From JASLCR01 sp964619585 (GTDB lineage Bacteria; Patescibacteriota; Saccharimonadia; Saccharimonadales; Saccharimonadaceae): a stretch of DNA of 64,000 nucleotides. The stretch covers positions 1 through 64,000 of the forward strand of contig CAZUCO010000001.1 in the NCBI GenBank assembly GCA_964619585.1, written 5' to 3'. Every line of letters begins with the position of its first letter. Positions within the stretch are counted from its first letter, which is position 1. Made by a program: the position numbers and the translations under genes. The notes under the pieces were generated by a model. That model saw only the letters and a list, made by a program, of their open reading frames with translations. It ran no database searches and had not been told where the DNA came from. This document shows positions 51,250 to 60,690 of the stretch, piece after piece.

Positions 51250-52296
51250 ATGAAAACTTTGGCAGCTATTGATGAGGTACGTGCTGAGCTATTCCAGCGC
51301 TACGACACGTTAAAAGACAAGAAGGATATTTTAAAAGCGCCTGAGCTCAAGGACTTGCTTGCTGGAATCAAAGATATACCCGCGGAAGAGCGCCGCGAGT
51401 TTGGCCAGGCCGTGAATGCGCTTTCTCAAGAATTGAAAGCAAAGGTTGCAAGTGAGCTTGATAAAACAATTGAATTGCCACTGATTGATGTGACGGCACC
51501 AATGGACATCAATGCTGAGATTCCACAGTTGCTTCCAAGTGAAGATGGTTCGATACACCCACTGACACAAGAGATCGCAAAACTTTCTGATATCTTCCAG
51601 CGCATGGGATTCGTCGTTGAGGATAGCCGCGAGATCGATGATCAGTATCATATGTTTGAGTCGCTCAATTTTCCAAAGGGTCACCCAGCGCGTGATGATT
51701 ACGATACGTTTATGACCGTTGAAACCGACAAAGATGGTGACCAGTTTATTGCACCGGCGCATACCTCAACGATGCAAAATCGTGTACTGAAGAAATATCG
51801 TGAGAATTTACAAAACGGCGAGGCAATCGCAGCCGTTGTGCCGGACCGCGTATTCCGCAACGAAGATCTTGATGCTCGTCATGAGCATACATTCTATCAA
51901 GTCGAAGGTGTTTACGTAGCTAAGGGCGTACATGCTGGTATGCTGATTGCCACGCTGCAAAAGTTCTTGGAAGAATACTACGGCAAGAAGCTCGATGTAC
52001 GTGTGAACCCATTCTATTTCCCCTTCACCGAACCAAGCTTTGAATTTGCACTCAGCTGTCCATTCTGCGAAGGTAAGAACCCGGACTGCAAAGTTTGTTC
52101 TGGTGAGGGCTGGGTAGAACTACTTGGCTGTGGCATGATCCATCCAAATGTTCTAAAAGCCGCTGGCATAGATCCAAACGAATATACTGGCTTTGCGTTT
52201 GGCTGTGGTGTCGACCGTCTAGTGATGATGAAGCATAATATTGAAGACGTACGACATTTCGAAAGCGCAAAGTTAGATTTCTTGAGGCAGTTTTAG
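51250..52296 (+). CDS. pheS: Phenylalanyl-tRNA synthetase alpha subunit
   Basis: A 348-residue PheS: N-terminal coiled coil, class II motif 2 region HTSTMQNRVLKKYRENLQ, YFPFTEPSFEFALSCPFCEG and motif 3 GFAFGCGVDRLVMMKHNIED. A four-cysteine cluster (CPFC, CKVC) should bind zinc, a variant found in some bacterial PheS. With PheT it charges tRNA-Phe. TATACT lies 9 bases before the ATG. A deaminase gene sits between pheS and pheT. Confidence 0.94.
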   Translation: MKTLAAIDEVRAELFQRYDTLKDKKDILKAPELKDLLAGIKDIPAEERREFGQAVNALSQELKAKVASELDKTIELPLIDVTAPMDINAEIPQLLPSEDGSIHPLTQEIAKLSDIFQRMGFVVEDSREIDDQYHMFESLNFPKGHPARDDYDTFMTVETDKDGDQFIAPAHTSTMQNRVLKKYRENLQNGEAIAAVVPDRVFRNEDLDARHEHTFYQVEGVYVAKGVHAGMLIATLQKFLEEYYGKKLDVRVNPFYFPFTEPSFEFALSCPFCEGKNPDCKVCSGEGWVELLGCGMIHPNVLKAAGIDPNEYTGFAFGCGVDRLVMMKHNIEDVRHFESAKLDFLRQF

Positions 52297-52695
52297 ATGA
52301 GTGATTTGATTGAGAGAGCAAAGGATTTACTAGCGGAGAAATATAATCCTCCTGTGCATACAGTTTCGGCTGCGCTTGAGACTGCCTCTGGCAAGATCAT
52401 TGCAGCGGTCAATATTGATCATTTTCTTGGATTTGTTTGTGCTGAGACGGCCGCGTTAGCTATCGCAATCAATCAGGGTGAGTATAAATTTAAGCAAATT
52501 GTCGCCATAAGAAATGATGATCGTGGGAGCGAAGCTACAATTGCAAATATGTGCGGTAAATGTCGCCAAATTTTCCATGATTATGCACCAGATATTGAGG
52601 TCGTAACTCAAAGCGGTATAAAAAGAATAGACGAGCTGTTACCCGACTCCTTTACTCGACAACGTGAGAAGATACAGAAAGTACTTGGAGAATAA
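52297..52695 (+). CDS. Cytidine/blasticidin-S deaminase-like protein
   Basis: A 132-residue cytidine deaminase-fold protein. Zinc site: VCAETAALAIAI (C-A-E) and NMCGKCRQIFHDY (C-x2-C). The fold part VSAALETASGKIIAAVNID matches cytidine and blasticidin-S deaminases. It starts at once after the pheS stop and ends 3 bases before pheT, so all three are co-transcribed. Substrate unclear; nucleoside salvage is the conservative guess. Confidence 0.82.
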   Translation: MSDLIERAKDLLAEKYNPPVHTVSAALETASGKIIAAVNIDHFLGFVCAETAALAIAINQGEYKFKQIVAIRNDDRGSEATIANMCGKCRQIFHDYAPDIEVVTQSGIKRIDELLPDSFTRQREKIQKVLGE

Positions 52696-52698
52696 TCA

Positions 52699-55203
52699 GT
52701 GAAAGTTAGTTTAAATACAGTCAAGCAATATATCAACTTTGACCTACCTTCAGTTGATGAATTGGTGAAGCGGATCAATGAACAACTTGGCGGTGTCGAA
52801 GAAGTCATCGATCTTGCTGATAAGTATAAGGACGCGAAGATCGTAAAGGTTGTCGAGTGCGAGAAGCATCCAAACGCCGATAGGTTAAATGTTTGCAAGA
52901 TCGATGCTGGAACTGGCGAGCTAATCCAGGTGGTCTGCGGTGCACCAAACGTACATGCCGACATGTGGGCGGTATGGCTGCCGCCGGAAAGTATTGTGCC
53001 AAGTACGTACGGCACGAGTGATGAATTCAAACTCGGTGCGCGTGAACTGCGCGGCGTGATGAGTAATGGAATGCTCGCGGCTGGAGATGAGCTGGCGATC
53101 AATGGAGACCATGAAGGTATTATTGAAATCAATCCCGACGAATGGCGACCATACGACGTTGAGATCAAGCCTGGCGTAAGTTTTGCCGAGGCGTATGGGC
53201 TTAACGACACAATTATCGATATTGAAAACAAGATGTTTACGCACCGTCCTGATCTTTTTGGACAACTGGGCGTGGCGCGTGAGATCGCTGGGATCTTTGG
53301 TCAGCAGTTTGAAGAAAAAGACTGGTATTGGCAATTACCGCAGTTTGAGGAGGTAACAGGACTTGAGCTCGAAGTCTTTAATGAGGCAGGCGAAAAAGTA
53401 CCACGCATTATGTTCGCGGCGATGAAAAATGTTGAAATCAAACCAAGTCCACTATGGCTCCAGTGCGCGCTTGTAGCGATGGGCGGTAAGGCGATCAACA
53501 ATATCGTCGATATCACAAATTACGTCATGCTTCTGACGGCACAGCCAACGCATGCGTATGACTACGACAAGCTTCGTGGATACAAAGTGGGTGCGCGTAT
53601 GGCAGAGGACGGCGAGAAGATCATACTGCTTAATGATAAAACCTACGAACTGACGTCTGATGATATCGTGATTGCCGACGCTGAAGGTCCGATTGGCCTT
53701 GGCGGTATTATGGGTGGTGACGACAGTGAAGTTGACGAAAATACGAAGAATATTGTGCTTGAAGTAGCGACGTTTGATATGTATGCGGTGCGCAAATCTG
53801 CTATGCGTCATGGTGTGTTTACTGATGCGTTGACTCGGTTTAACAAAGGCCAAAGCCCGCTGCAAAATGATCGCATCTTGAATCTTTTGATGATGAATAT
53901 TAGGGACATTTCGCAGGCTATGCAGGCAAGTCGGGTCTTTGATCTGCAAAATGAAGCACTAAAAGATGCTTATGACCGTCAGTCGCTCAATGGCGCTATG
54001 AAAGTTGAATCGAATTTTATCAATGAGCGGCTCGGCCTTGACCTATCCGGACAAGAGATCGAGCAGTATCTGCGCAACGTAAACTTCGCCTGTTTCGTAG
54101 ATGATGGTGATGTGGCAACTAGCTTTACAGCACCATATTGGCGAACTGATATCGAACAACCTGAGGATATAGTGGAAGAGGTTGGTCGTCTGCACGGTTT
54201 TGATAAGCTACCGCGTGAACTACCGATGCGCACCATGAGACCAGCCGTGAAGAACGAGCTCAGAGACCTACAACAGACAATTCGAGAAAATATGTCACGT
54301 GCTGGAGCTAATGAAGTACTGACGTACAGTTTTGTCCACGAAAACGTTATGAAAAAGGCTGGGCAAGATCCAAAGCATGCATATCAACTGTCGAATGCCT
54401 TGAGCCCGGATCTGCAATTTTATCGTACGAGTCTCATGCCGAGCTTGCTCGATAAGATTCACATGAATCAAAGAGCTGGTTTTGAGGAATTTGCGCTTTT
54501 TGAACTCGGGAAGACTCATTTTAAAGGAGAGATGGATGAGAGCGAACCGATGGTCCCGAATGAAGATAATCACTTGGCATTGGTCATTGTGCGAAACGAC
54601 AAACACAAGGTTTCGGGTGCGCCGTACTACCTAGCCAAGCGGTACCTCGAAGAGATTTCACTGATCAAGGGTATTACGTTACTTCCGCTAACCAATTTCG
54701 ATCTATCGACTGATGAGTGGGGCGCTGAACTTGTCAGACCGTATGAGCCGAACCGCTCGGCTTGTCTGGTTAAAGATGGGCAGATCTGGGGCGTGATTGG
54801 TGAGTTTAAACAAAGTGTCATGAAAGCATTTAAATTGCCAAAGTACTCCGGAGGTTTTGAACTCAATCTTAATGTTGCTTTGAAGAGCGCAAATATATAT
54901 CGGCCTCTCAGCAAGTTCCCAAGCCTTACACAGGATATATCACTGAAGACGACCCAAGACGTATCGTTCAAGACGTTATTTGAAACAATTACAAAGTCAC
55001 TTCACGAAAGCGCAAACGACGAGACAATCGACGTAAAGCCAATCGCAATTTACCAGGCCACGGGTGATGACTCTCACAAGACAACAACATTTCGGGTGCG
55101 AGTGACGAGTCCTCGGCAAACCCTGCGTGAGGCGGATGTAACGAGATTACTCGATGGTGCGGCTGAAGTAGCTGGCAGGACGTTGGACGCAGTACGTATC
55201 TAA
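52699..55203 (+). CDS. pheT: Phenylalanyl-tRNA synthetase beta subunit
   Basis: An 834-residue PheT with all domains: N-terminal tRNA-binding OB fold (KIVKVVECEKHPNADRLNVC), B3/B4 editing (INNIVDITNYVMLLTAQPTH), B5, the catalytic-like module with RDLQQTIRENMSRAGANEVL, and C-terminal FDX-ACB (YRPLSKFPSLTQDISLKTTQ). Starts at a GTG. Partner of PheS. Near-normal length. Confidence 0.94.
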   Translation: MKVSLNTVKQYINFDLPSVDELVKRINEQLGGVEEVIDLADKYKDAKIVKVVECEKHPNADRLNVCKIDAGTGELIQVVCGAPNVHADMWAVWLPPESIVPSTYGTSDEFKLGARELRGVMSNGMLAAGDELAINGDHEGIIEINPDEWRPYDVEIKPGVSFAEAYGLNDTIIDIENKMFTHRPDLFGQLGVAREIAGIFGQQFEEKDWYWQLPQFEEVTGLELEVFNEAGEKVPRIMFAAMKNVEIKPSPLWLQCALVAMGGKAINNIVDITNYVMLLTAQPTHAYDYDKLRGYKVGARMAEDGEKIILLNDKTYELTSDDIVIADAEGPIGLGGIMGGDDSEVDENTKNIVLEVATFDMYAVRKSAMRHGVFTDALTRFNKGQSPLQNDRILNLLMMNIRDISQAMQASRVFDLQNEALKDAYDRQSLNGAMKVESNFINERLGLDLSGQEIEQYLRNVNFACFVDDGDVATSFTAPYWRTDIEQPEDIVEEVGRLHGFDKLPRELPMRTMRPAVKNELRDLQQTIRENMSRAGANEVLTYSFVHENVMKKAGQDPKHAYQLSNALSPDLQFYRTSLMPSLLDKIHMNQRAGFEEFALFELGKTHFKGEMDESEPMVPNEDNHLALVIVRNDKHKVSGAPYYLAKRYLEEISLIKGITLLPLTNFDLSTDEWGAELVRPYEPNRSACLVKDGQIWGVIGEFKQSVMKAFKLPKYSGGFELNLNVALKSANIYRPLSKFPSLTQDISLKTTQDVSFKTLFETITKSLHESANDETIDVKPIAIYQATGDDSHKTTTFRVRVTSPRQTLREADVTRLLDGAAEVAGRTLDAVRI

Positions 55204-55243
55204 TCATTGCCTCGGCGAGCCATAAGCAGTATGATAAGGGGTA

Positions 55244-56197
55244 ATGAAGCGAGTCTTTTTTGCTGGTATTATTCCTCTAACGTTAACAGTATTGGTTGTG
55301 ATTGGGTGGTGGCTGATTCAAAGTACTCAGTTTGATGTCCTCAATCCTAGTGGCGATATTGCATTGCAGCAGCGGAGGATATTGTTTTTTACACTGAGTC
55401 TTGCAGCGATCGTAGTCGTGCCAGTATTTGTGATGCTGATAAGTTTTGCATGGAGATACCGCGCGGGAAACAAAAAGGCTAAGTATCGACCGGAATGGGA
55501 CAAAAATCACTGGCTTGAGATTATTTGGTGGGGAGTGCCAATTATTATTATCTCTACGCTTGCGGTGGTGACATGGCAGAGTAGCCACAGTCTTGATCCA
55601 TATCGTGCGCTTGAGTCAGACAAAAAACCTGTTGAGGTTCAGGTGGTCGCATTGCAATGGAAGTGGTTGTTTATTTACCCAGAGCTCGGCGTTGCGACGG
55701 TGAACCATCTGCCAATACCTGAAAAAACACCAATTCATTTTACGTTAACGGCTGATGCACCAATGAGTGCATTTTGGGTGCCAAGCCTTGGTTCGCAGAT
55801 CTACACGATGAATGGCATGAAAAGTCAGCTACATCTTATTGCAAATCACACTGGTAGTTTTGAGGGTTACAATACCAATATCAATGGCAAAGGCTATAGT
55901 TCAATGAAGTTTATGGTTGAGGCAAAAACCGGGGCTGAATTCGACAAATGGGTACAGTCAACGAAAAAGCAATCGCCGACGTTGGATCAGATAACGTATG
56001 AGAAGTTGGCGAAGCAAGATGTAATGAAACAGTCTATGGCATATGGATCAGTTGACACGGGATTGTTTGATACAATTGTGAATAAGTATATGAGCGGACA
56101 TACCATGCCAGCCCCATCGGCTTCCGAGAAGCCAAAGCAATCCCAACCTGAAATGCGGCATGACGAGCATGCTGGTCATCATATGGAGGGCCACTAG
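55244..56197 (+). CDS. cyoA: Cytochrome bo3-type quinol oxidase subunit II
   Basis: A 317-residue subunit II: two membrane helices (about 7-27 and 47-70) and a cupredoxin domain (EVQVVALQWKWLFIYPE, then AFWVPSLGSQIYTMNGMKSQ). The copper-A cysteines are missing, as expected for a quinol-using oxidase. The lipoprotein cysteine of E. coli CyoA is absent too. The last 20 residues are histidine-rich (MRHDEHAGHHMEGH), perhaps for copper. TATGAT 8 bases before the ATG. First gene of cyoABCDE. Confidence 0.9.
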   Translation: MKRVFFAGIIPLTLTVLVVIGWWLIQSTQFDVLNPSGDIALQQRRILFFTLSLAAIVVVPVFVMLISFAWRYRAGNKKAKYRPEWDKNHWLEIIWWGVPIIIISTLAVVTWQSSHSLDPYRALESDKKPVEVQVVALQWKWLFIYPELGVATVNHLPIPEKTPIHFTLTADAPMSAFWVPSLGSQIYTMNGMKSQLHLIANHTGSFEGYNTNINGKGYSSMKFMVEAKTGAEFDKWVQSTKKQSPTLDQITYEKLAKQDVMKQSMAYGSVDTGLFDTIVNKYMSGHTMPAPSASEKPKQSQPEMRHDEHAGHHMEGH

Positions 56198-58165
56198 ATG
56201 GATCTGTCATGGTTGATCGGACGGTTTAGTCTCGAGTATTTGCCAAAAGACCCAGTGACGCTCGGGGCTGCAATTGGCATGCCACTCATGGCATTATTTG
56301 TTGTAGCACTTTTGACCTACTTCAAAAAATGGAAGTGGCTTTGGACTGAGTGGTTGACGAGTCTCGATGCCAAGAAAATCGGTATTATGTACGGTGCTGT
56401 AGCGATCTTGATGATGTTTCGAGGTCTCGCCGATGCTGTGATGCTGCGACTTCAGACAGCAGTGAGTGTTGGTGGAGCGACAGGGCCATTCGAGACCGAT
56501 ACATTCCAGCAAGTGTTCACTGCTCATGGGACGATTATGATTTTCTTTGTCGCAATGGGTCTTATGTTTGCATTGATCAATGTGGCACTCCCGCTCATGC
56601 TGGGCACACGTGATGTTGCCTTCCCATGGCTTAACTCAGTCAGTTTCTGGCTTTTTGTGGCGGGCATGATTCTTAACAACGTTGCACTTATATTTGGTGG
56701 CTTCTCGAACGCTGGCTGGCTTGGGTACCCACCACTTAGTGAACTACAATATAATCCCGGACCAGGCATAGATTATTGGATATGGAGTTTACAAATCGCC
56801 GGAATTGGAAGCTTGCTTTCAGGTATTAACTTTTTCGTGACCATACTCAAAAAGCGTGCACCTGGTATGACGCTGATGAAGATGCCGATATTCTCATGGA
56901 GTGTTTTAGTAACGACGGTGTTGATTATGTTGGCATTCCCAATCCTGACTGCTACGCTCGCAATGCTGAGTCTCGACAGGACAATGGGCATGCACTTCTT
57001 TACCTCCGATGGGGGAGGCAACCCGATGATGTATATTAATTTGATATGGGCATGGGGCCATCCCGAGGTCTACATTTTAGTACTACCAGCATTTGGTATC
57101 TTCTCAGAAGTGGTAGCCACATTCTCTAAAAAGGCATTGTTTGGGTATAAGACAATGGTTGCAGCACTTGTTGCGATCATGTTCTTTAGTTTTATTGTTT
57201 GGCAACATCATTTCTTTACCATGGGTGCGGGTGCAAATGTCAATGCATTCTTTGGCATTATGACGATGATTATCGCGATTCCGACCGGTGTAAAAATATT
57301 TAATTGGCTGTTTACGATGTACCAGGGCAAGATAAAATTTAGCGCACCGATGGTCTGGTTCATGTGTTTTGTATTCACGTTTACATTAGGTGGAGTAACG
57401 GGCGTGATCTTGGCGGTGCCGGCGCTCGATTTCCAGGTGCACAATAGCCTCTTCTTGGTTGCTCACTTTCACAACGTAATCATAGGGGGGGTTATATTCG
57501 GGTTTATTGCTGGCGTGACCTATTGGTGGCCAAAGATGTTTGGCTTTAAGTTGCATGATGGTCTGGGCAAAGTTTCGGCATATTTCTGGCAAGTAGGTTT
57601 CCTACTAGCCTTCATGCCGCTTTACGCACTTGGCTTGATGGGAGCTGCTAGGCGGATTGATCACTACAGTGATCCCTCGTGGCAACCGTTCTTTATTGTG
57701 TCCGGAATAGGTGTGCTGTTAATTGGTGTTGGAAGCGTGGCTCTTGTTGCGCAGATTGCCTACAGCGTATGGAAGTGTGGGCAGCTACGAGATGAAACCG
57801 GTGATCCATGGGACGGTCGCACCCTTGAGTGGTCAGTACCGAGTCCAGCGCCACCGTATAATTTCGCTATCACGCCAGTTGTAAAAGACCGCGATGAATG
57901 GTGGCATCGTAAACAAAAGGGCATGAAGAAGCTTCCGATCAGTGCCTACGAAGACATCGATCTACCAAAATCATCCTCCGCCGGGCTTATGATCGGCGTG
58001 TTCGCTGGTGTGTTTGGGTTTGCGATTGTCTGGCATATGTGGCTAATCGCAGCATTCGCGTTCGTTGCCACCACGTGCATAATTATTATCCGAACTATGA
58101 ACGACAATAACGAATACACACTGTCGGCGCGTGAGCTGTCTCGTCTCGAAGGGAAGCACGTATGA
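56198..58165 (+). CDS. cyoB: Cytochrome bo3-type quinol oxidase subunit I
   Basis: A 655-residue heme-copper oxidase subunit I. Ligands are visible: low-spin heme His in FTAHGTIMIFF, WGHPEVYILVLP (CuB His and the cross-linked Tyr), HHFFTMG (CuB pair) and HFHNVIIGG. About 15 helices. It reduces oxygen to water with electrons from quinol. Starts one base after cyoA and overlaps cyoC by 4 bases. All catalytic residues are intact. Confidence 0.95.
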   Translation: MDLSWLIGRFSLEYLPKDPVTLGAAIGMPLMALFVVALLTYFKKWKWLWTEWLTSLDAKKIGIMYGAVAILMMFRGLADAVMLRLQTAVSVGGATGPFETDTFQQVFTAHGTIMIFFVAMGLMFALINVALPLMLGTRDVAFPWLNSVSFWLFVAGMILNNVALIFGGFSNAGWLGYPPLSELQYNPGPGIDYWIWSLQIAGIGSLLSGINFFVTILKKRAPGMTLMKMPIFSWSVLVTTVLIMLAFPILTATLAMLSLDRTMGMHFFTSDGGGNPMMYINLIWAWGHPEVYILVLPAFGIFSEVVATFSKKALFGYKTMVAALVAIMFFSFIVWQHHFFTMGAGANVNAFFGIMTMIIAIPTGVKIFNWLFTMYQGKIKFSAPMVWFMCFVFTFTLGGVTGVILAVPALDFQVHNSLFLVAHFHNVIIGGVIFGFIAGVTYWWPKMFGFKLHDGLGKVSAYFWQVGFLLAFMPLYALGLMGAARRIDHYSDPSWQPFFIVSGIGVLLIGVGSVALVAQIAYSVWKCGQLRDETGDPWDGRTLEWSVPSPAPPYNFAITPVVKDRDEWWHRKQKGMKKLPISAYEDIDLPKSSSAGLMIGVFAGVFGFAIVWHMWLIAAFAFVATTCIIIIRTMNDNNEYTLSARELSRLEGKHV

Positions 58166-58740
58166 AGCGAATAGATGATCACCAATCGAGCACTGCTGAT
58201 CTCGGTTTTTGGATCTATCTTATGACGGACCTGATGCTATTTGCGAGTCTTTTTGCAACATTTATGGTGCTTAGAGGCAACACTAACGGGGGCCCGTCAG
58301 CCAATAATATATTTGACATGCCCTATGTGTTAGTAGAGACGTTTGTGCTGCTCTATAGCAGCCTTATGTCTGGTCTTGCATACGTGTCAGCCAAGTTTAA
58401 CCGTCACCGGGCTACGACCACGTACTTAGCGCTTGCACTCATCTTTGGAGCCATTTTCTTGGCGATGGAACTACGAGAGTTCGCCATATTAGTGGGCGAT
58501 GGGCATTCATGGGCGACTAGCGCATTTCTCAGCAGCTATTTCACCTTAGTTGGTACGCATGGTCTGCATATCCTTGTTGGCCTGCTATGGGGTAGTGTGC
58601 TTCTAGTACGAATACTGCGTGGTTCATGGAATCATCACGCCCTGCGTAAGCTGGGACTATTTGTGATGTTTTGGCATTTTCTTGAGCTTGTGTGGATATT
58701 CATTTTCAGCATTGTGTACCTTATTGGAGGTCAGCTATGA
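58162..58740 (+). CDS. cyoC: Cytochrome bo3-type quinol oxidase subunit III
   Basis: A 192-residue subunit III with five membrane helices: STADLGFWIYLMTDLMLFAS, HSWATSAFLSSYFTLVGTHG, LHILVGLLWG and the end FWHFLELVWIFIFSIVYLIG. These are classic CyoC traits. It overlaps cyoB and cyoD by 4 bases (ATGA), so the operon is tightly coupled. Confidence 0.93.
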   Translation: MKRIDDHQSSTADLGFWIYLMTDLMLFASLFATFMVLRGNTNGGPSANNIFDMPYVLVETFVLLYSSLMSGLAYVSAKFNRHRATTTYLALALIFGAIFLAMELREFAILVGDGHSWATSAFLSSYFTLVGTHGLHILVGLLWGSVLLVRILRGSWNHHALRKLGLFVMFWHFLELVWIFIFSIVYLIGGQL

Positions 58741-59105
58741 AACGATTGAGCCCTTATGACAAAGCTGTCGTTAGGTACTGCGTCGGTGCTGTACTAGCGG
58801 CACTCATTACGGTGATTATTTACGTCATCGTTGTCAATGATGTCGTACAGCAGTCGATAGCAGTAGCTGCAATTATTCTTGTTTTTGCTGTGATCCAGCT
58901 TGTACTGCAACTCGTTGTCTTTCTACATATCAAAGAGGGAGATAAGCCCCGTTGGAAGCTTCATAGTATTTGGTTTGTGGCGGCCACAGTACTTATCGTT
59001 GTTGTTGGATCGATCTGGATTATGAAAAACCTCGACTACAATATGGGTATGACCGGTGAGCAAATGCATGAGTACATGCTCAAGGAGAATCAGAAAGGAT
59101 TCTGA
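58737..59105 (+). CDS. cyoD: Cytochrome bo3-type quinol oxidase subunit IV
   Basis: A 122-residue small subunit with three membrane helices (about 15-37, 44-65 and 78-98); VIQLVLQLVVFLHIKEGDKP is typical of CyoD. The start at 58,737 is in the ATGA overlap with cyoC; the frame stays open upstream but that would lie inside cyoC. It ends sharing a base with cyoE. Confidence 0.9.
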   Translation: MKRLSPYDKAVVRYCVGAVLAALITVIIYVIVVNDVVQQSIAVAAIILVFAVIQLVLQLVVFLHIKEGDKPRWKLHSIWFVAATVLIVVVGSIWIMKNLDYNMGMTGEQMHEYMLKENQKGF

Positions 59106-59974
59106 TGAAGGAAAGACTTCGGAACTACTTACGGCTAACAAAGCCCGGCGTGCTCGCTGGGAATCTTATTACCGCTCTGGCGGGCTATTTTCTTGCAACG
59201 GCAGAATATGGATTCTGTTGGCTAGCATTTGTGTCATTACTTGTTGGTATGACGTTGGTAGTGGGGGGTGCGTGTGCCCTCAATAATTACTATGACCGCG
59301 ATATCGATGCAAAGATGAAGCGTACAAAGACACGACCTAGTGTTCAAGCTGGCTTGAGTGTGTGGGGAATGCAGATTTTTGCGTGGGCGCTTTTTGTAGT
59401 CGGTGTGGCCGTACTGGCATGGAATACGAATTGGCCAACAGTTATCGTAGGTATATTAGGGTTTGTAACGTATGTATGGTTATATGGCAGATGGACAAAA
59501 CGTACGAGCATACATGGTACTGCTATGGGTGCCATCAGTGGTGCGCTTCCTATTGTTGGTGGCTATATCGCAGCGAGTGGTCGTGTCGATGCTGGTCTTG
59601 TAATAGTATTCTTTATTATGTTCTTTTGGCAATTCCCAGAATTTTATTCTATCGCGATTTACCGTAAGGGTGAGTACAAGACAGCACATGTGCCCGTGAT
59701 GCCCGTGGTTGTTGGCGTGCGTTCGACTACTATACAGATCGTTATCTACACTATTCTATATGTGCTTAGTACGCTACTACTGAGCGTATTCGGCTATACG
59801 GGGTGGCTTTACTTTATTGTCATGTCTGTTTTGGGGTATAAGTGGGTGATGATCGCTGTTGAAGGGTTGACGACAAAAGATGCCGATAGTTGGGCTCGTC
59901 GAATGTTTAAGTTTTCGATGATAACTATCTTAGTCCTTTGTGCTATGCTTTCAATCGGTGCATATTTGCCCTAA
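59105..59974 (+). CDS. cyoE: Protoheme IX farnesyltransferase (heme O synthase)
   Basis: A 289-residue UbiA-family prenyltransferase: LRLTKPGVLAGNLITALAGY, the first aspartate-rich motif NNYYDRDIDAKMKRTKTRPS, and DFxxxExx-like second motif replaced by QFPEFYSIAIYRKGEYKTAH. It makes heme O for the oxidase encoded just upstream. Nine helices. Starts on the shared base of the cyoD stop (TGATG). It closes the cyo operon. Confidence 0.93.
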   Translation: MKERLRNYLRLTKPGVLAGNLITALAGYFLATAEYGFCWLAFVSLLVGMTLVVGGACALNNYYDRDIDAKMKRTKTRPSVQAGLSVWGMQIFAWALFVVGVAVLAWNTNWPTVIVGILGFVTYVWLYGRWTKRTSIHGTAMGAISGALPIVGGYIAASGRVDAGLVIVFFIMFFWQFPEFYSIAIYRKGEYKTAHVPVMPVVVGVRSTTIQIVIYTILYVLSTLLLSVFGYTGWLYFIVMSVLGYKWVMIAVEGLTTKDADSWARRMFKFSMITILVLCAMLSIGAYLP

Positions 59975-60024
59975 GATTTGCTATACTAGTACATAGTTGT
60001 ACAAACAAAGGAAACAGGGGAGAT

Positions 60025-60690
60025 ATGGCTACAAGCACTGGACAGCGCGTTGGTATTTGGGTGATCGCGATTGCGATGACACTCGGTACATTGGTTGGTT
60101 TTATCGCAATGATTTTAGCACCACAAAACCAGGCGAATGACGCAGAGAAACAACAAAAAGCATACAATAGGTATCAGCAAGAGTCGTTGGCATATCAGCA
60201 AGAAACTGCAGCGCAAGAGGCGCAGGTCAAAGCACGAACAGCCGCGCTATCGAAACAGTATGTTGGAACTTTCTCTAAGTTCCAAAGCCAGGTAAAGAAA
60301 TTTACTGCTAAAGATGTCAAAAAAGTGGTAGCAACTGATCTCATAGCGGGGAAGGGCCAGAAAATTGGTGAAGATAGCTCATACCTCGCGTATTATATCG
60401 GCTTCACACCTGACGGTAAGGTGTTTGATGGCTCGATAGACAAGAAGAGTCTTAAGGCGCCACTCATCGTTCGGCCAGGTGGAGTAATAGCTGGTTGGAC
60501 TGAAGGCCTTAAGGAGAAGATGATTGGCGGTGTCTACAAAATTGTCATCCCAAGTGACAAGGCGTATGGTGACAAAGGTCAGGGTGACTCAATTAAACCA
60601 AATACACCATTGACATTTATTGTTATGCCGATCGAAGTAGTAAAGACAATCAAACAACCTGAAATTCCAAAGGAGCTACTGTCACTATGA
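60025..60690 (+). CDS. Membrane-anchored FKBP-type peptidyl-prolyl isomerase
   Basis: A 221-residue protein: one N-terminal membrane helix (VGIWVIAIAMTLGTLVGFIA), a glutamine/alanine-rich coiled coil (about 37-75) and an FKBP domain (from about 100; GKVFDGSIDKKSLKAPLIVR, VIAGWTEGLKEKMIGGVYKI and the end TFIVMPIEVVK). It should help fold proteins outside the membrane. A GGGGAG ribosome site fixes this ATG; a TATACT box lies about 40 bases upstream. The stop overlaps trxB by 4 bases. Confidence 0.88.
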   Translation: MATSTGQRVGIWVIAIAMTLGTLVGFIAMILAPQNQANDAEKQQKAYNRYQQESLAYQQETAAQEAQVKARTAALSKQYVGTFSKFQSQVKKFTAKDVKKVVATDLIAGKGQKIGEDSSYLAYYIGFTPDGKVFDGSIDKKSLKAPLIVRPGGVIAGWTEGLKEKMIGGVYKIVIPSDKAYGDKGQGDSIKPNTPLTFIVMPIEVVKTIKQPEIPKELLSL

